From Rheinheimera baltica DSM 14885 (GTDB lineage Bacteria; Pseudomonadota; Gammaproteobacteria; Enterobacterales; Alteromonadaceae), in assembly GCF_000425345.1 (NCBI RefSeq), contig NZ_KE384353.1, positions 1-64,000 on the forward strand: a DNA stretch of 64,000 nucleotides. The letters run 5' to 3'. Under the pieces are notes generated by a model. The model was given only the letters and a program-made list of their open reading frames with translations, had not been told where the DNA came from and searched no databases. The position numbers and the translations under genes were made by a program. Of the stretch, positions 51,858-63,625 are shown piece after piece (the first letter of the stretch is position 1; each line of letters opens with the position of its first letter).

Positions 51858-53813
51858 TTAAGCCAATTTAAATTGTTTAATCATGCTGTTTAAGCTTTCG
51901 GCAACTTCTGCCACCTGGCGACTAGACGAACTGGTTTCATGCGAGCCTTCCAGATTCTGCTGTCCAATATCACGCAAGCTCACCAGACTTTCATCTATAG
52001 ATGCTGCTACCGTTGCTTGTTGCTCTGTTGCAGCACTCACAGATAATATTTGCTGATTTACATTGTTTACGGCATTAACAATTTCCCGAATGCTTTTAGC
52101 AACAATATTGATGCTCTGTTTAGTTTCGTCAGCACCGAGCAGCGAGTCATTAAATTGACTGACTGCATTAGCAGATTGGGTCGAGACATCTGCAATCACC
52201 TTTTCAATTAAATGTGTTGATTCTTGGGTACGACGAGCAAGGTTTCTTACTTCATCGGCAACCACGGCAAAGCCACGGCCAGACTCACCTGCTCTGGCAG
52301 CTTCAATGGCAGCATTAAGTGCCAGTAAATTAGTTTGCTCCGCTACGCCACGAATAACATCAAGTAATGAGGTAATACCTGAAATATTGTCGGCCAAGGC
52401 ATTCATGCTTAAATGGCTTGCTTCAATTTGCAGGCTAAGTTTTTCAGTGAGCTGTTCCGAATGCTCCAGCTCCTTCATGCTGTTTTGGCTGGCTTGGTGC
52501 GCATCACTTACCTCATTGGCAACGTCAGACGAGCGCGCAGAGACTTCTTTCACGGTTACCGCCATTTGATTTACTGCGGTAACAATGGTATCGAGCTCTG
52601 ACGCTTGTCGAGTTAAGTTTTGCTCAGTAGTATTTGTTACGGTGCTGAGCTCTTCCGCCGTTGCAGCTAGTTGCTCTGAAGTTACGCCCATTTGCTGCAT
52701 CATATTGCGCAAGTTATGAATCAGGTTATTTAGCGCTCCGCGCAAGCTGGTTGGTGCTGCATCATTGATATCTAAGGTTAGGTCACCTTTTGCAACCTGT
52801 TGCATCATATGCTGCATTTCCGACGGTTCCCCACCAAGAGGTCGCATAACGGTGCGAGACACATACCAACCAATAATACAGGCAACGGCAATGGCGATAA
52901 AAAGCTCAAACAAGCTAATTATGAGTAATTGATTAATGGGCTCATTAATTTCTGCTATATCTATTTCTGCTAATAAGCCCCAGGTAACACCAAAAAAATC
53001 CACTGGGGTGTAGGCTGACAAAACCGAGTTATTATTGTAGTCAATAACCTCTTCTACCCGTGTTTTACCTTGTAGTACGGCATCTGATGCCTGTGTATCA
53101 ACTCCATTTTTAGTTACTGTGCCAGTGAAAGAGGCGGAAATAGAGTGGCCGATAGGGTCAAGATACGAGTCTGAGCGCATGCGTTTATCTGGACCAATTA
53201 AATACGTTTCACCGGTTCTGCCCATACCAGTGCGAAGTTGCATTAAGGCATTAATGCTATCGATAGAGAACTGTGTTGCAATTATCCAACGTTCCCCGGC
53301 AATAATTTTTGGCACACCAACAAAAGCGGCCGGAGCATTATTTGACGGTGCATAAGGCGCAAAGTCTGCTGAAGCAAACTCTTTGTCACTGTATTGTAAA
53401 TCGCTAAACAATTTACCTAAGCCACTATTTTTGAATGGCCCATTCGCCAGGTTAGTTTGATAATCTGCCTCGCGGGCAGCAGTGTAAATAACATCACCAG
53501 AGGGTGATATAACAAAAATGTCGTAAAAATGTAATTCACTATTGAGTTTGTTCAGTAACTTATGCATTTTATCCGACGTGACATTTTCAAAGTCCGCCTC
53601 AATAATATCGGCAATAGCATATAAATTATCTTTGACACTAACCAACTGTGATTCAAGCTGTGCTTTTTTAATATCTCGTATCGAAATCAGCCGTTGTTCA
53701 TTTTCGTGTTCTATTTCAGTAATGGTCGATAAAGTGTTAACAAATAGCGACAGCGTTAATGGCACTAACACTGCACCTATAACCAACGACATTACCCGAA
53801 AACGGAATTTCAT
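51858..53813 (-). CDS. Methyl-accepting chemotaxis protein with Cache sensor
   Basis: 651 residues. N-terminal membrane anchor (8-28), a periplasmic dCache-type ligand domain (about 35-275), a second membrane helix (about 290-312), HAMP (about 313-365), then a long coiled-coil signalling domain with the hairpin tip [20 protein letters not shown] and [13 protein letters not shown]. It controls CheA and thus swimming direction. It has no C-terminal pentapeptide for CheR/CheB tethering. Ligand unknown. Monocistronic. Confidence 0.92.
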   Translation of the reverse strand: MKFRFRVMSLVIGAVLVPLTLSLFVNTLSTITEIEHENEQRLISIRDIKKAQLESQLVSVKDNLYAIADIIEADFENVTSDKMHKLLNKLNSELHFYDIFVISPSGDVIYTAAREADYQTNLANGPFKNSGLGKLFSDLQYSDKEFASADFAPYAPSNNAPAAFVGVPKIIAGERWIIATQFSIDSINALMQLRTGMGRTGETYLIGPDKRMRSDSYLDPIGHSISASFTGTVTKNGVDTQASDAVLQGKTRVEEVIDYNNNSVLSAYTPVDFFGVTWGLLAEIDIAEINEPINQLLIISLFELFIAIAVACIIGWYVSRTVMRPLGGEPSEMQHMMQQVAKGDLTLDINDAAPTSLRGALNNLIHNLRNMMQQMGVTSEQLAATAEELSTVTNTTEQNLTRQASELDTIVTAVNQMAVTVKEVSARSSDVANEVSDAHQASQNSMKELEHSEQLTEKLSLQIEASHLSMNALADNISGITSLLDVIRGVAEQTNLLALNAAIEAARAGESGRGFAVVADEVRNLARRTQESTHLIEKVIADVSTQSANAVSQFNDSLLGADETKQSINIVAKSIREIVNAVNNVNQQILSVSAATEQQATVAASIDESLVSLRDIGQQNLEGSHETSSSSRQVAEVAESLNSMIKQFKLA

Positions 53814-54141
53814 AATAAATACCTATGTATAAATGATAACAATGGACCAACACATACACCGCTGCTTTAATTGATTAAGTTTTTGCAATGTCGTCGCTAT
53901 GCCGTTACCAAGGTTAAGTCTTACTGGTTTCACCTTGTACAGCGTGAGACTTTTAATTCGTGAAAAGTGTTATTGTCGCTAAGGACCTAAATGTCTTATA
54001 TGTCTCTTTTTTGTATTCTGTTCGATGCTCTCGCTTTTGTCAATGGCAAGATGTGAGAATTATTCAGATGTGCTTTAAGTGTAGTTTACTTAGCGATTAA
54101 GACGTGTCATAGCTTAAACATACCTATAAAAGGAGTAGACG
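53814..54141. other. Intergenic region between the MCP and ybaK genes
   Basis: 328 bp, AT-rich, containing the divergent promoters of two genes. I saw no open frame with a ribosome site, no strong hairpin and no clear FliA (flagellar sigma) promoter for the MCP gene. The ybaK ribosome site AAAGGAG lies at its right end. Confidence 0.6.
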
Positions 54142-54609
54142 ATGACCCCGGCAATTGATTTGGCTAAACAGCAAGGTATCGCCTATCAGGTGCATCAATA
54201 TCAGCATGATGCGGCAGCAGCATCTTATGGTTTAGAGGAGTCAGAAAAGCTTGGTTTAGCGCCTGAGCAGGTGTTTAAAACCCTGGTCGTGCAGCTTGAT
54301 GGTAAACAGCTGGCGGTTGCGGTGTTGCCGGTAAGTCAGCAGCTCAATATGAAGTTGATGGCCAAAGCCTTGGGCGCAAAAAAAGCTGAGATGGCTAATT
54401 CGCATGATGTGATGCGCTCAAGCGGCTATGTGCTTGGCGGGGTAAGTCCGCTGGGACAAAAGAAACGTTTGCCTACGGTAATAGACAACTCAGCGCAGCA
54501 GTACGGCACTATTTATGTCGGTGCAGGGCGGCGCGGGCTGGAAATTGAATTGGCCGCGGCAGATTTATGTCAGTTACTGCAGGGGCGTTTTGCGCCCTTG
54601 GCTCAATAA
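54142..54609 (+). CDS. ybaK: Cys-tRNA(Pro)/Cys-tRNA(Cys) deacylase YbaK
   Basis: 155 residues matching E. coli YbaK from end to end: MTPAIDLAKQQGIAYQVHQY, LGLAPEQVFKTLVVQ with the catalytic-site Lys, AKALGAKKAEMA and SPLGQKKRLPTVID. It removes cysteine wrongly attached to tRNA(Pro) in complex with ProRS. ATG follows AAAGGAG by 8 bases. Confidence 0.94.
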   Translation: MTPAIDLAKQQGIAYQVHQYQHDAAAASYGLEESEKLGLAPEQVFKTLVVQLDGKQLAVAVLPVSQQLNMKLMAKALGAKKAEMANSHDVMRSSGYVLGGVSPLGQKKRLPTVIDNSAQQYGTIYVGAGRRGLEIELAAADLCQLLQGRFAPLAQ

Positions 54610-54611
54610 AA

Positions 54612-54634
54612 ACGGGCACTGTAATAGTGCCCGT
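54612..54634. terminator. Terminator between ybaK and katG
   Basis: ACGGGCACT (54612-54620) and AGTGCCCGT (54626-54634) with loop GTAAT. The plus side has only GTGATTATTTT after it, the minus side an AT-rich TTTTTATTG, so it may serve katG better. Confidence 0.75.
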
Positions 54635-54658
54635 GTGATTATTTTGCACGCTTAACGG

Positions 54659-56884
<2,226 letters not shown>

Positions 56885-56932
56885 TTACTCCTTGCAATGA
56901 GGGGGCTAGGGGAAACGTATGTCCCCACTTTG

Positions 56933-56948
56933 ATAGTGCCTAGACTAT
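56933..56948. promoter_or_regulatory. Inverted repeat in the katG promoter region
   Basis: ATAGT (56933-56937) and ACTAT (56944-56948) with a 6-base GCCTAG centre lie 52-67 bases before the katG start. The ATAG...CTAT arms recall OxyR sites, but the spacing is 8 rather than 7 bases and no second unit is in register, so the identity is open. Confidence 0.3.
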
Positions 56949-57089
56949 AGACCTGAAGAACACACTGCGAAAGCCAATTAAGCCTATCGTGTTAATCGGT
57001 TTTTTGAATTAGCGCTAATGTAATTAATTAAATTATGTATGCGGTTTGTCCGTCGTCCAAGCAGATAGTTCAAGCTGGTTTTTGCTACG

Positions 57090-58553
57090 TTATGCCAAAC
57101 ACACCTGGTTTCTGCCAGCCTGCTTAGCGTGATATAGCGCCTTGTCAGCGCGTTCAAAACAGTGCAGTAAGTGTTCGTCAGGCTGTTGTTCGGCAACACC
57201 AAAGCTGCAGCTTAAACTAATATTATTGCTGAAGTTGTACTGCTTTATGGCACTGGCTATTCTGTCGCACAAAGCTTTGGCTACGTCTGCTTTTGTATGT
57301 TGACAAAAAATAACGAACTCTTCGCCGCCCCAACGGGCCACTTGATCTTGTTCGCGTATTTGTGCACGAAGAATTTCAGCCAGCTCACGTAAAATGGCAT
57401 CGCCGGTAATATGCCCGTGGTTGTCGTTTATCTGTTTAAAAAAGTCGATATCAATTAGCACCAGGCTAAAGTCTTGTGTATGTTGTGCTGCTCGTTGTTG
57501 CGTTACACTGATGGTCTTGTCAAAGAAGTTTCTGTTGTATAACCGTGTGAGCGGGTCGTGAGTGGACAAAAACTCCAGCTCTTGGATGGCAGATTCTAGC
57601 TCGGCTCTAGTATGCTCGAGCTGTTGATTCTTCTCCTGTAGTCGACGATAAAAATAGCGGCTTCGGTAGTTCCATGCCGTTAACAGTAAGATAATGGCAA
57701 TGGCCACTGCGCCTAGTTGCCACATCAACTGATAATTTGTGATATCCATCACTTTAATACGTGTCCATTTTTGGTAAATGGCAATATGTTCTGCTTCTGT
57801 TATGGTGCCCAGTGCTTCGTTAAGTTGCGGTAATAGGGCTTGATAAGGTAAAGACACGCCAATTCTAAGTTTATCTTCCAGCTCAAGCCAACCTGCCACT
57901 TTTAACTGATATAAAGATTCTTGTTGAATTTGGCCATTAATTGAATATAACGAACCAATAAATAAATCCGCATCACCCTCGGCGACGGCCTTTAACCCGG
58001 CAGGTTCATTTTCTACTTCATGTATCCTGGTTTCAGGGTAGTGGCGCTTTATGTACTCAATTAAACGGTAGCCTTTAGGCACGGCCAATGAGCGAGTGCC
58101 AATATTTGCCATACTTTGTAAAAAGGGTTGCTGTCTAAGAGATACCAGCACATTTGGGGAGCGAAAATAGACGTCAGAAAATTGTAGGTATTGTTCGCGT
58201 TCTGTTGTCTGGTTTAACATTGGCGATAACATGCAGTCGCCATTTCTCAGCAATTGCAGTGTTTCAAGCCAGGAGCGGGTAGGTATTAGTTTAAACGTTA
58301 AGCCCGTTTTTTCGGCAATTAATGCGATGTAATCCGCGGAAATACCGACGTGTACACCATCATCTATTGCCTCATAAGGCATCCAGTCAGGGTCCACACA
58401 ATAAGTAAGTACTGTTGCTGAGTCTGGTGTTTTGTTGTCATCTGCTTGCGCTGGGGGTAGCGTCGCTAATAACCCCAGTAGCCAAGCCAAAACGGCTAAG
58501 CTCCATTTTTTTTGCCAAAAGCCCAGTGTACAAACCGAATATAGCACTATCAC
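57090..58553 (-). CDS. Diguanylate cyclase with periplasmic solute-binding sensor
   Basis: 487 residues. After a signal/anchor (about 15-37, ending PAQA) comes a type 3 solute-binding domain (about 48-265: CVDPDWMPYEAIDDGVHVGI), a membrane helix (about 276-297), a short coiled coil, and a GGDEF domain (about 325-487). The active site is GGEEF at about 409-413 and the inhibitory site RxxD (REQD) lies five residues before it, so it should make c-di-GMP and be feedback-regulated. The ligand, possibly an amino acid, is unknown. The start is a GTG with no clear ribosome site. Confidence 0.9.
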   Translation of the reverse strand: MIVLYSVCTLGFWQKKWSLAVLAWLLGLLATLPPAQADDNKTPDSATVLTYCVDPDWMPYEAIDDGVHVGISADYIALIAEKTGLTFKLIPTRSWLETLQLLRNGDCMLSPMLNQTTEREQYLQFSDVYFRSPNVLVSLRQQPFLQSMANIGTRSLAVPKGYRLIEYIKRHYPETRIHEVENEPAGLKAVAEGDADLFIGSLYSINGQIQQESLYQLKVAGWLELEDKLRIGVSLPYQALLPQLNEALGTITEAEHIAIYQKWTRIKVMDITNYQLMWQLGAVAIAIILLLTAWNYRSRYFYRRLQEKNQQLEHTRAELESAIQELEFLSTHDPLTRLYNRNFFDKTISVTQQRAAQHTQDFSLVLIDIDFFKQINDNHGHITGDAILRELAEILRAQIREQDQVARWGGEEFVIFCQHTKADVAKALCDRIASAIKQYNFSNNISLSCSFGVAEQQPDEHLLHCFERADKALYHAKQAGRNQVCLA

Positions 58554-58755
58554 AATAGCGTGCTCACACCAGACATGGAGAACTCAAGCACAAACAATTC
58601 ACCTGCAATATTAACCTGTCATCTATAGTTGTTATTTATTGATAGTAGACTAAAGCAAGTAAAGTGCGAATTTGCAGTAACTTAGGGTGATAAAGCCCTT
58701 GCACCACTGAGATTTGGCGGTTAGTTTGGTCGCTATTACTCAACAGAGACTTACC

Positions 58756-59235
58756 ATGACCCGTGTTACTATCCTGGTAGATGTTCAAAATATCTACTAC
58801 ACCAGCCGAGAGGCGTTTCAGCGCAATTTTGATTATAACGCCTTTTGGCGCCAGGTTACTGACGGACGCACTGTTGTAAAAGCCATTGCCTACGCGATTG
58901 ATCGTGGCGATGAGAAGCAGCGCCAGTTTCAGAAGATCCTCCGTGCCATTGGCTTTGAAGTAAAACTTAAACCCTTTATTCAGCGTGCGGATGTTAGCGC
59001 AAAAGGTGACTGGGATGTGGGTATAACGTTGGATGCCATTGAATACGGCCAGTACAGTGACTTACTCGTACTGGCATCGGGCGATGGTGACTTTGACTTG
59101 CTGGCGCAAAAACTGATTACAAAGTATGAAACCGAAGTAGAGGTTTATGGCGTAGAGGGTTTAACCGCACTGGCACTTCGTAACGCCGCCAGCCGGTTTA
59201 TTGCAATTGATGAAAGGTTATTGCTGGGGAAGTAA
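58756..59235 (+). CDS. NYN-domain (PIN-like, DUF88/LabA) putative ribonuclease
   Basis: 159 residues from ATG 58756, where the domain starts (MTRVTILVDVQNIYYTSREA); upstream in-frame starts add an unconserved tail. Conserved acids line the active site: Asp9 in LVDVQN, Asp in KGDWDVGITLDA, and Asp in LASGDGDFDLLAQK. NYN proteins bind a metal and cut RNA in characterised members. Target unknown. Single gene. Confidence 0.87.
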   Translation: MTRVTILVDVQNIYYTSREAFQRNFDYNAFWRQVTDGRTVVKAIAYAIDRGDEKQRQFQKILRAIGFEVKLKPFIQRADVSAKGDWDVGITLDAIEYGQYSDLLVLASGDGDFDLLAQKLITKYETEVEVYGVEGLTALALRNAASRFIAIDERLLLGK

Positions 59236-59280
59236 GCGCCCGGCAAATTCAAAGCCGGACGCATTAAAGCGTAATTAGTC

Positions 59281-59898
59281 TTAAGATGTTAGCAACGCAT
59301 CATCTAACTCGTTAGCCCGAATGGCCGCTTTGCGTGCTTGTAGTCGTTGCACGTACTCGGTAAAGGCCGGTCGTGACTCCAGCGTATTAAACATCAAGCC
59401 CCAATGAATATGGCTGCCTACATACACATCAGCGGCAGTGAATTGTTGACCACAGATATACAGGCTTTGGGTTAAAGCACTTTCCAGCGTATTTAGCGTA
59501 TCCTGATACAAACCACAGCCAACCGACTGAGCATTGTCGGCATCCAGGCGCCAGTTAAACGCTTTGGCGCTGGTGGCCATTTCTAATGGCCCGGCAGCGA
59601 AGAATAACCAGCGGTAATAAGTACCGCGCTCAGCGCTATCCAGGGCAGGGGCTAATTGTCTGTCGGCAAACTGGTCTGCCAAATAAGCACATATAGCGGC
59701 GGTTTCGGTTACCACTACCTCACCGTGAGTAATGGCCGGTACTTTGCCCATAGAATTAAGCGCCAGATAGTCGGCGGCTTTTATCTCATCGCCATACTGC
59801 AGCACCTTAATGTCGTAAGGCACGTTAAGCTCTTCCAGCAGCCAGCGAACAATACGGCCACGCGAGTTGGGGTTGGTATATAACGTAAGCGGTTTCAT
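59281..59898 (-). CDS. Glutathione S-transferase family protein
   Basis: 205 residues. Thioredoxin-like N-terminal domain (1-80: LYTNPNSRGRIVRWLLEELN with a Ser at the usual activating position, GKVPAITHGEVVVTETAAIC for glutathione binding) and an all-helical C-terminal domain (90-200). It may conjugate or reduce electrophiles. It is divergent from a WYL-type regulator gene and shares a palindromic control region with it. Confidence 0.9.
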   Translation of the reverse strand: MKPLTLYTNPNSRGRIVRWLLEELNVPYDIKVLQYGDEIKAADYLALNSMGKVPAITHGEVVVTETAAICAYLADQFADRQLAPALDSAERGTYYRWLFFAAGPLEMATSAKAFNWRLDADNAQSVGCGLYQDTLNTLESALTQSLYICGQQFTAADVYVGSHIHWGLMFNTLESRPAFTEYVQRLQARKAAIRANELDDALLTS

Positions 59899-59963
59899 CT
59901 GTTGTCATTCCTTATCGTTGATTGAGGTTGTTGCTGTTTGTTTTTTGCTACCAGCACAATAAA

Positions 59964-59989
59964 TCCTAATTAGGACAGAATCCGTCCTA
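59964..59989. promoter_or_regulatory. Overlapping palindromes between the GST and WYL-regulator genes
   Basis: TAGGAC (59971-59976) and GTCCTA (59984-59989) form a perfect inverted repeat with a 7-base spacer, and TCCTAATTAGGA (59964-59975) is a second perfect palindrome sharing the middle half-site. Three TCCTA/TAGGA half-sites thus lie about 10 bp apart. The encoded regulator is the obvious candidate to bind here and control both genes. Confidence 0.6.
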
Positions 59990-60063
59990 GATTTCGGTTA
60001 TATTTTGGTTATTTGTCATATCAGCAGTCATTAGGAATAGCCAATGCCTAACAGAGAAGCCCG

Positions 60064-61017
60064 ATGAGTGGCCCGACTATCCGTGTGCTCAGTTTGCTTG
60101 AGTTGTTGCAGTCTCATGGCCGTTTAAGTGGTACTGAATTAGCCAGCCGGCTGGGTGTCGATAAACGCACCGTAAGGCGTTATATTCAGGTGCTGGAAGG
60201 TTTAGGTATACCTGTCACCACTGAGCAGGGCTGCGATGGCGGCTACATGCTTGTGGCCGGGTTTAAGCTACCGCCAATGATGTTTACCAATGATGAAACT
60301 CTGGCGTTGTCGCTGGGTTTGTTGGCGGCGAAAAACCTGCGCCTGGCTGATACCGCAGCCGCTATCAGCAGTATTCAGGCGAAACTGGAACGCGTTATGC
60401 CTGCCAGGCTCAAATCCCGAGCCAGAGCTATTGCTGACACCATCAACATAATGTTGCCTGAAGTGGCCCCCGACACCCCGCAACAGCAATTAGAACCCCT
60501 GCTGGTTGCGGTGGAGCAGCAACGTTCAGTTGCTATTTGTTATGCTGCTTATCAGCAGCCTCCAGTGATGCGGCAGGTAGACCCTTATGGCTTGCTGTTT
60601 CGTAGTGGCCACTGGTATGTGAGCGGTTATTGCCATTTACGCATGGAGCTTCGTACCTTTAGGTTAGATCGTTTGCAACATATCAATATATTGGAGACCA
60701 CCTTTACCCGGCCTGAAAACTTTAATTCTGCTGAGCATTTTCGCCACAGCCTGAATGCGATGCCAGGCAATTTGGATGTACAGGTATTACTGCATACTGA
60801 TAAAAATACCGCAGCACAGGCAATGGGCTCCACTGCCTCGATGTTAAAACCGCAGCCAGAGGGATTGTTGCTAAGCACTCGCACCGATAGCTGTCATTGC
60901 CTGGCTCTGTGGTTAAGCCAGCTGCCGTTTGATTTTAGCGTTATTACACCACCAGAGTTAAAACAAGCACTAAATTTGCAAGCAAAGCGCTTAATGGATA
61001 TTGCCCGGCGCCAGTAA
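60064..61017 (+). CDS. YafY-type transcriptional regulator (HTH_11 plus WYL)
   Basis: 317 residues. The N-terminal winged helix (6-60) reads SLLELLQSHGRLSGTELASR then LGVDKRTVRRYIQVLEGLG. The WYL domain (about 140-210) contains VDPYGLLFRSGHWYVSGYCH with the conserved pattern RTFRLDRL; a C-terminal WCX-like part follows. WYL domains sense small ligands or nucleic acid. It probably represses the divergent GST gene and itself. Confidence 0.9.
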   Translation: MSGPTIRVLSLLELLQSHGRLSGTELASRLGVDKRTVRRYIQVLEGLGIPVTTEQGCDGGYMLVAGFKLPPMMFTNDETLALSLGLLAAKNLRLADTAAAISSIQAKLERVMPARLKSRARAIADTINIMLPEVAPDTPQQQLEPLLVAVEQQRSVAICYAAYQQPPVMRQVDPYGLLFRSGHWYVSGYCHLRMELRTFRLDRLQHINILETTFTRPENFNSAEHFRHSLNAMPGNLDVQVLLHTDKNTAAQAMGSTASMLKPQPEGLLLSTRTDSCHCLALWLSQLPFDFSVITPPELKQALNLQAKRLMDIARRQ

Positions 61018-61128
61018 TAGCGGGGCAGTGTATTTAATTCGCTGCTTATTTAAAAATATTTTGCATTATTAAATCCAAACAACATCCGGCGTGCATCTAA
61101 GTTTCAGATTAACTCACTGGAAACGATT

Positions 61129-62670
61129 ATGACGCTTACAAACGCTGTTCTTCGCCATGTATTCTTTGCTGGCGTGCTGCTTTCTACAACATCCTTACCT
61201 GCCGCCGCTAACGATACTCCGAAAATGGTTTCGGTAACCTCAACACACCAAACAGATATAACCCTGCATGAGGAGTTAGCACGTAAAGACGCTGAATTTT
61301 TTAAACGCGGTTTTAACGAATGTGATTTTGCTTATCTTGATGCCACCATTAGCCCTGCTCTCAAGTTCTATCATGATTTAGGTGGCTTACAGGATAAAGC
61401 GCTGTTTATGCAGAATACCCGGCAGTATTTGTGTGGTGACCCATTGCATAAACCTATTCGTAAGTTAACCGAAGGCAGTTTAACCACGTTCCCGCTTTAC
61501 CAGGACGGTGTGCTTTATGGTGCCGTACAACACGGCAAACATCAGTTTTACTTACGTGAACCTGGAAAGACAGATCAGCTCACCGGTACGGCACGGTTTA
61601 CCTCGGTTTGGTTAAAGCAAGAGAATAAATGGCTGCTGGATAATGTGCTCAGCTATGACCATCAACCGGCTGAAACTGAAACACCAGTAAACAGTGAACC
61701 GCATCAACAGACTGACTTCGATGCGACAATAACTCGTTTGCTGCAGCAACATAAAGTTCCCGCGCTGGGTCTGGGCATTATTGAAAACGGTAAATTGGTG
61801 TCTACTCAAGTATATGGAGAGCTAACGCCTGGTACGGTAGCACCGCAAAATACGCTGTTTAAAGTGGCTTCGCTGACTAAACCGATAGTCACCATGCTTA
61901 CCTTGCGTTTAGTTGCAGCAGGCAAACTGCAGCTGGATGAGCCGTTGTCAGCCTATTGGACAGATCCGGATATTAAAGATGACCCGCGACATCAATTACT
62001 TACGCCGCGGCTCGTGCTTAAACACCAAACCGGTTTTGCTAACTGGCGTTATCTTGAAGCCGACAACATACTGCGCTTTCAGTTTACGCCGGGCAGTCAA
62101 CATCAGTATTCTGGCGAGGGTTTTGAATATTTACGCCGGGCACTGGAGCATAAATTTAATCAATCACTTGAAGCTTTAGCGCAGCAATATGTGTTTGAAC
62201 CAGCTGGTATGACTGATACGCATTTCTGGTGGTCACAAGGCGTTGATGAGGCACGCTATGCCCGTAACCATGACAGCAACGGCAAGGCGTTTGACCTGGA
62301 GAAATACTACAAGGCTAATGCGGCTGCAAATTTAATCAGCACAGTAGCGGATTACAGCAAATTTATGCTGTTCGTGATGGCGCAAGAGCAGGCAATGCCT
62401 TCGATATATCAGGATATGCTAAAGCATCACGTCAATATTGGACAAAAGCATTATTTTGGTCTTGGCTGGGAAATTTTCAGCGGTTTTTCTGACGGTCAAT
62501 CGTTGTTGCTGCATAGCGGCCGCGACCCTGGCGTGTCTACTCTGGCCGCATTTTCACCACAAAGCAAAAATGGTTATGTCATCTTTATGAATGGCGATAA
62601 TGCCACACCGGTGCTTGAACAAGTGCTGGCACAGCTGTACCTTGGTGCTGAATTGTGGCAACGAAATTAA
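61129..62670 (+). CDS. Secreted beta-lactamase-family serine hydrolase fused to an NTF2-like domain
   Basis: 513 residues with a signal peptide ending PAAA (about 27). Residues 40-170 form a DUF4440/NTF2-like domain (ELARKDAEFFKRGFNECDF). The rest is a class C-like serine hydrolase: ASLTK (nucleophile Ser248, Lys251), YSG (Tyr327) and HSG (His462) in place of the KTG triad. Such proteins include esterases, D-aminopeptidases and cell-wall enzymes; the substrate is unknown. The DUF6249 gene starts 10 bases after it. Confidence 0.85.
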   Translation: MTLTNAVLRHVFFAGVLLSTTSLPAAANDTPKMVSVTSTHQTDITLHEELARKDAEFFKRGFNECDFAYLDATISPALKFYHDLGGLQDKALFMQNTRQYLCGDPLHKPIRKLTEGSLTTFPLYQDGVLYGAVQHGKHQFYLREPGKTDQLTGTARFTSVWLKQENKWLLDNVLSYDHQPAETETPVNSEPHQQTDFDATITRLLQQHKVPALGLGIIENGKLVSTQVYGELTPGTVAPQNTLFKVASLTKPIVTMLTLRLVAAGKLQLDEPLSAYWTDPDIKDDPRHQLLTPRLVLKHQTGFANWRYLEADNILRFQFTPGSQHQYSGEGFEYLRRALEHKFNQSLEALAQQYVFEPAGMTDTHFWWSQGVDEARYARNHDSNGKAFDLEKYYKANAAANLISTVADYSKFMLFVMAQEQAMPSIYQDMLKHHVNIGQKHYFGLGWEIFSGFSDGQSLLLHSGRDPGVSTLAAFSPQSKNGYVIFMNGDNATPVLEQVLAQLYLGAELWQRN

Positions 62671-62680
62671 GCATATAAGT

Positions 62681-63073
62681 ATGAACGGACAAGAATGGGC
62701 AGAAATACTGGTGCCTCTTATCGTCTTCAGCGCGTTTGTAGCGCTGATGGGGTTAATATTGCTGTATAAGTACAAGAAAAAACGCCTGTTTTTGCAAATG
62801 GTTGAACGAACTTTACAACAGCAGGCGCCGTTGCCGCCGGAAACCATACGCGAAGTGGCGCTACATTTCTTTTCTGCTAACCGCGATATCCGTAAGGGCA
62901 TTTTTCTGTTGGTGCTGTCTGCCAGTATTCTGGCATTTTCGTACTTTGCCGATTTCCGGCAAAATGGCAATTTGGATTTAAACGATGCGCTAAATGGCAT
63001 TGCTATTTTGCCAGGTTTACTCGGGTTGGCATTTTTTCTGCTGGCCCGGCTTGATCGGCAGCAGGCTCGCTAA
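62681..63073 (+). CDS. DUF6249 membrane protein
   Basis: 130 residues from ATG 62681. One membrane helix at 8-29 (ILVPLIVFSAFVALMGLIL), a basic stretch YKYKKKRLF, a cytoplasmic helix with PLPPETIREV, and two further helices. The layout is that of DUF6249, a family often encoded beside ECF sigma factors. It lacks a good ribosome site, suggesting coupling to the upstream gene. The sigma factor gene follows after 9 bases. Confidence 0.75.
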   Translation: MNGQEWAEILVPLIVFSAFVALMGLILLYKYKKKRLFLQMVERTLQQQAPLPPETIREVALHFFSANRDIRKGIFLLVLSASILAFSYFADFRQNGNLDLNDALNGIAILPGLLGLAFFLLARLDRQQAR

Positions 63074-63082
63074 GTTAATGCT

Positions 63083-63625
63083 GTGTCGTTAAAACAGGCG
63101 TCGGTTGAACAGCTGGTCGCCATTGTTCAGGTGTCTGGTGATACAGCAGCATTTAATGAGTTGTTCAGTCGTCATGACCGTAAGCTACGTGGCTTTTTGG
63201 CGTTTAAATCGGCCGATCAGCGGCATGATATCGACGATCTGGTGCAGGAAACCTATGTTAAGGCTTTTTTAAATATTCAGCATTTTTCGCAGCATTCGCA
63301 ATTTTCTACCTGGTTGCTACGAATTGCTATCAACGAAATGTTGCAAGCTAAGCGTTCGGGTAATATTTTTACCCGGCTTAAACAGCGCTGGTTTGCCGCG
63401 GAGCCTGACACGCTAACACATACTGATAAGTCTGCCGAGCATCTAGATGTGGAAACCTTAATGGCCGGTTTGTCGACTATTCAACAGCAGGTGTTTGTCT
63501 ATACCGAATTTTATGGTTATTCACAAAGTGAAATTGCCGACAAACTGAACATTCCGCTTGGCAGCGTTAAAACCTATATGAAGCAAGCACGAGATGCGCT
63601 GGACAGGAACAATACCTCATGTTGA
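63083..63625 (+). CDS. ECF-family RNA polymerase sigma factor
   Basis: 180 residues, starting at GTG 63083. Region 2 (about 20-90) reads FNELFSRHDRKLRGFLAF, DIDDLVQETYVKAFLNIQHF and FSTWLLRIAINEML; region 4 (about 125-175) reads STIQQQVFVYTEFYGYSQSE then IADKLNIPLGSVKTYMKQAR. The next gene overlaps its stop. No zinc-type anti-sigma gene is seen, so the flanking membrane proteins are candidates for that role. Confidence 0.9.
   Translation: MSLKQASVEQLVAIVQVSGDTAAFNELFSRHDRKLRGFLAFKSADQRHDIDDLVQETYVKAFLNIQHFSQHSQFSTWLLRIAINEMLQAKRSGNIFTRLKQRWFAAEPDTLTHTDKSAEHLDVETLMAGLSTIQQQVFVYTEFYGYSQSEIADKLNIPLGSVKTYMKQARDALDRNNTSC

Noticed and set aside
53814-54141. Flagellar sigma (FliA) promoter for the MCP gene
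   Set aside because: No TAAA-N15-GCCGATAA-like match on the minus strand; the nearest candidates differ at several key bases.
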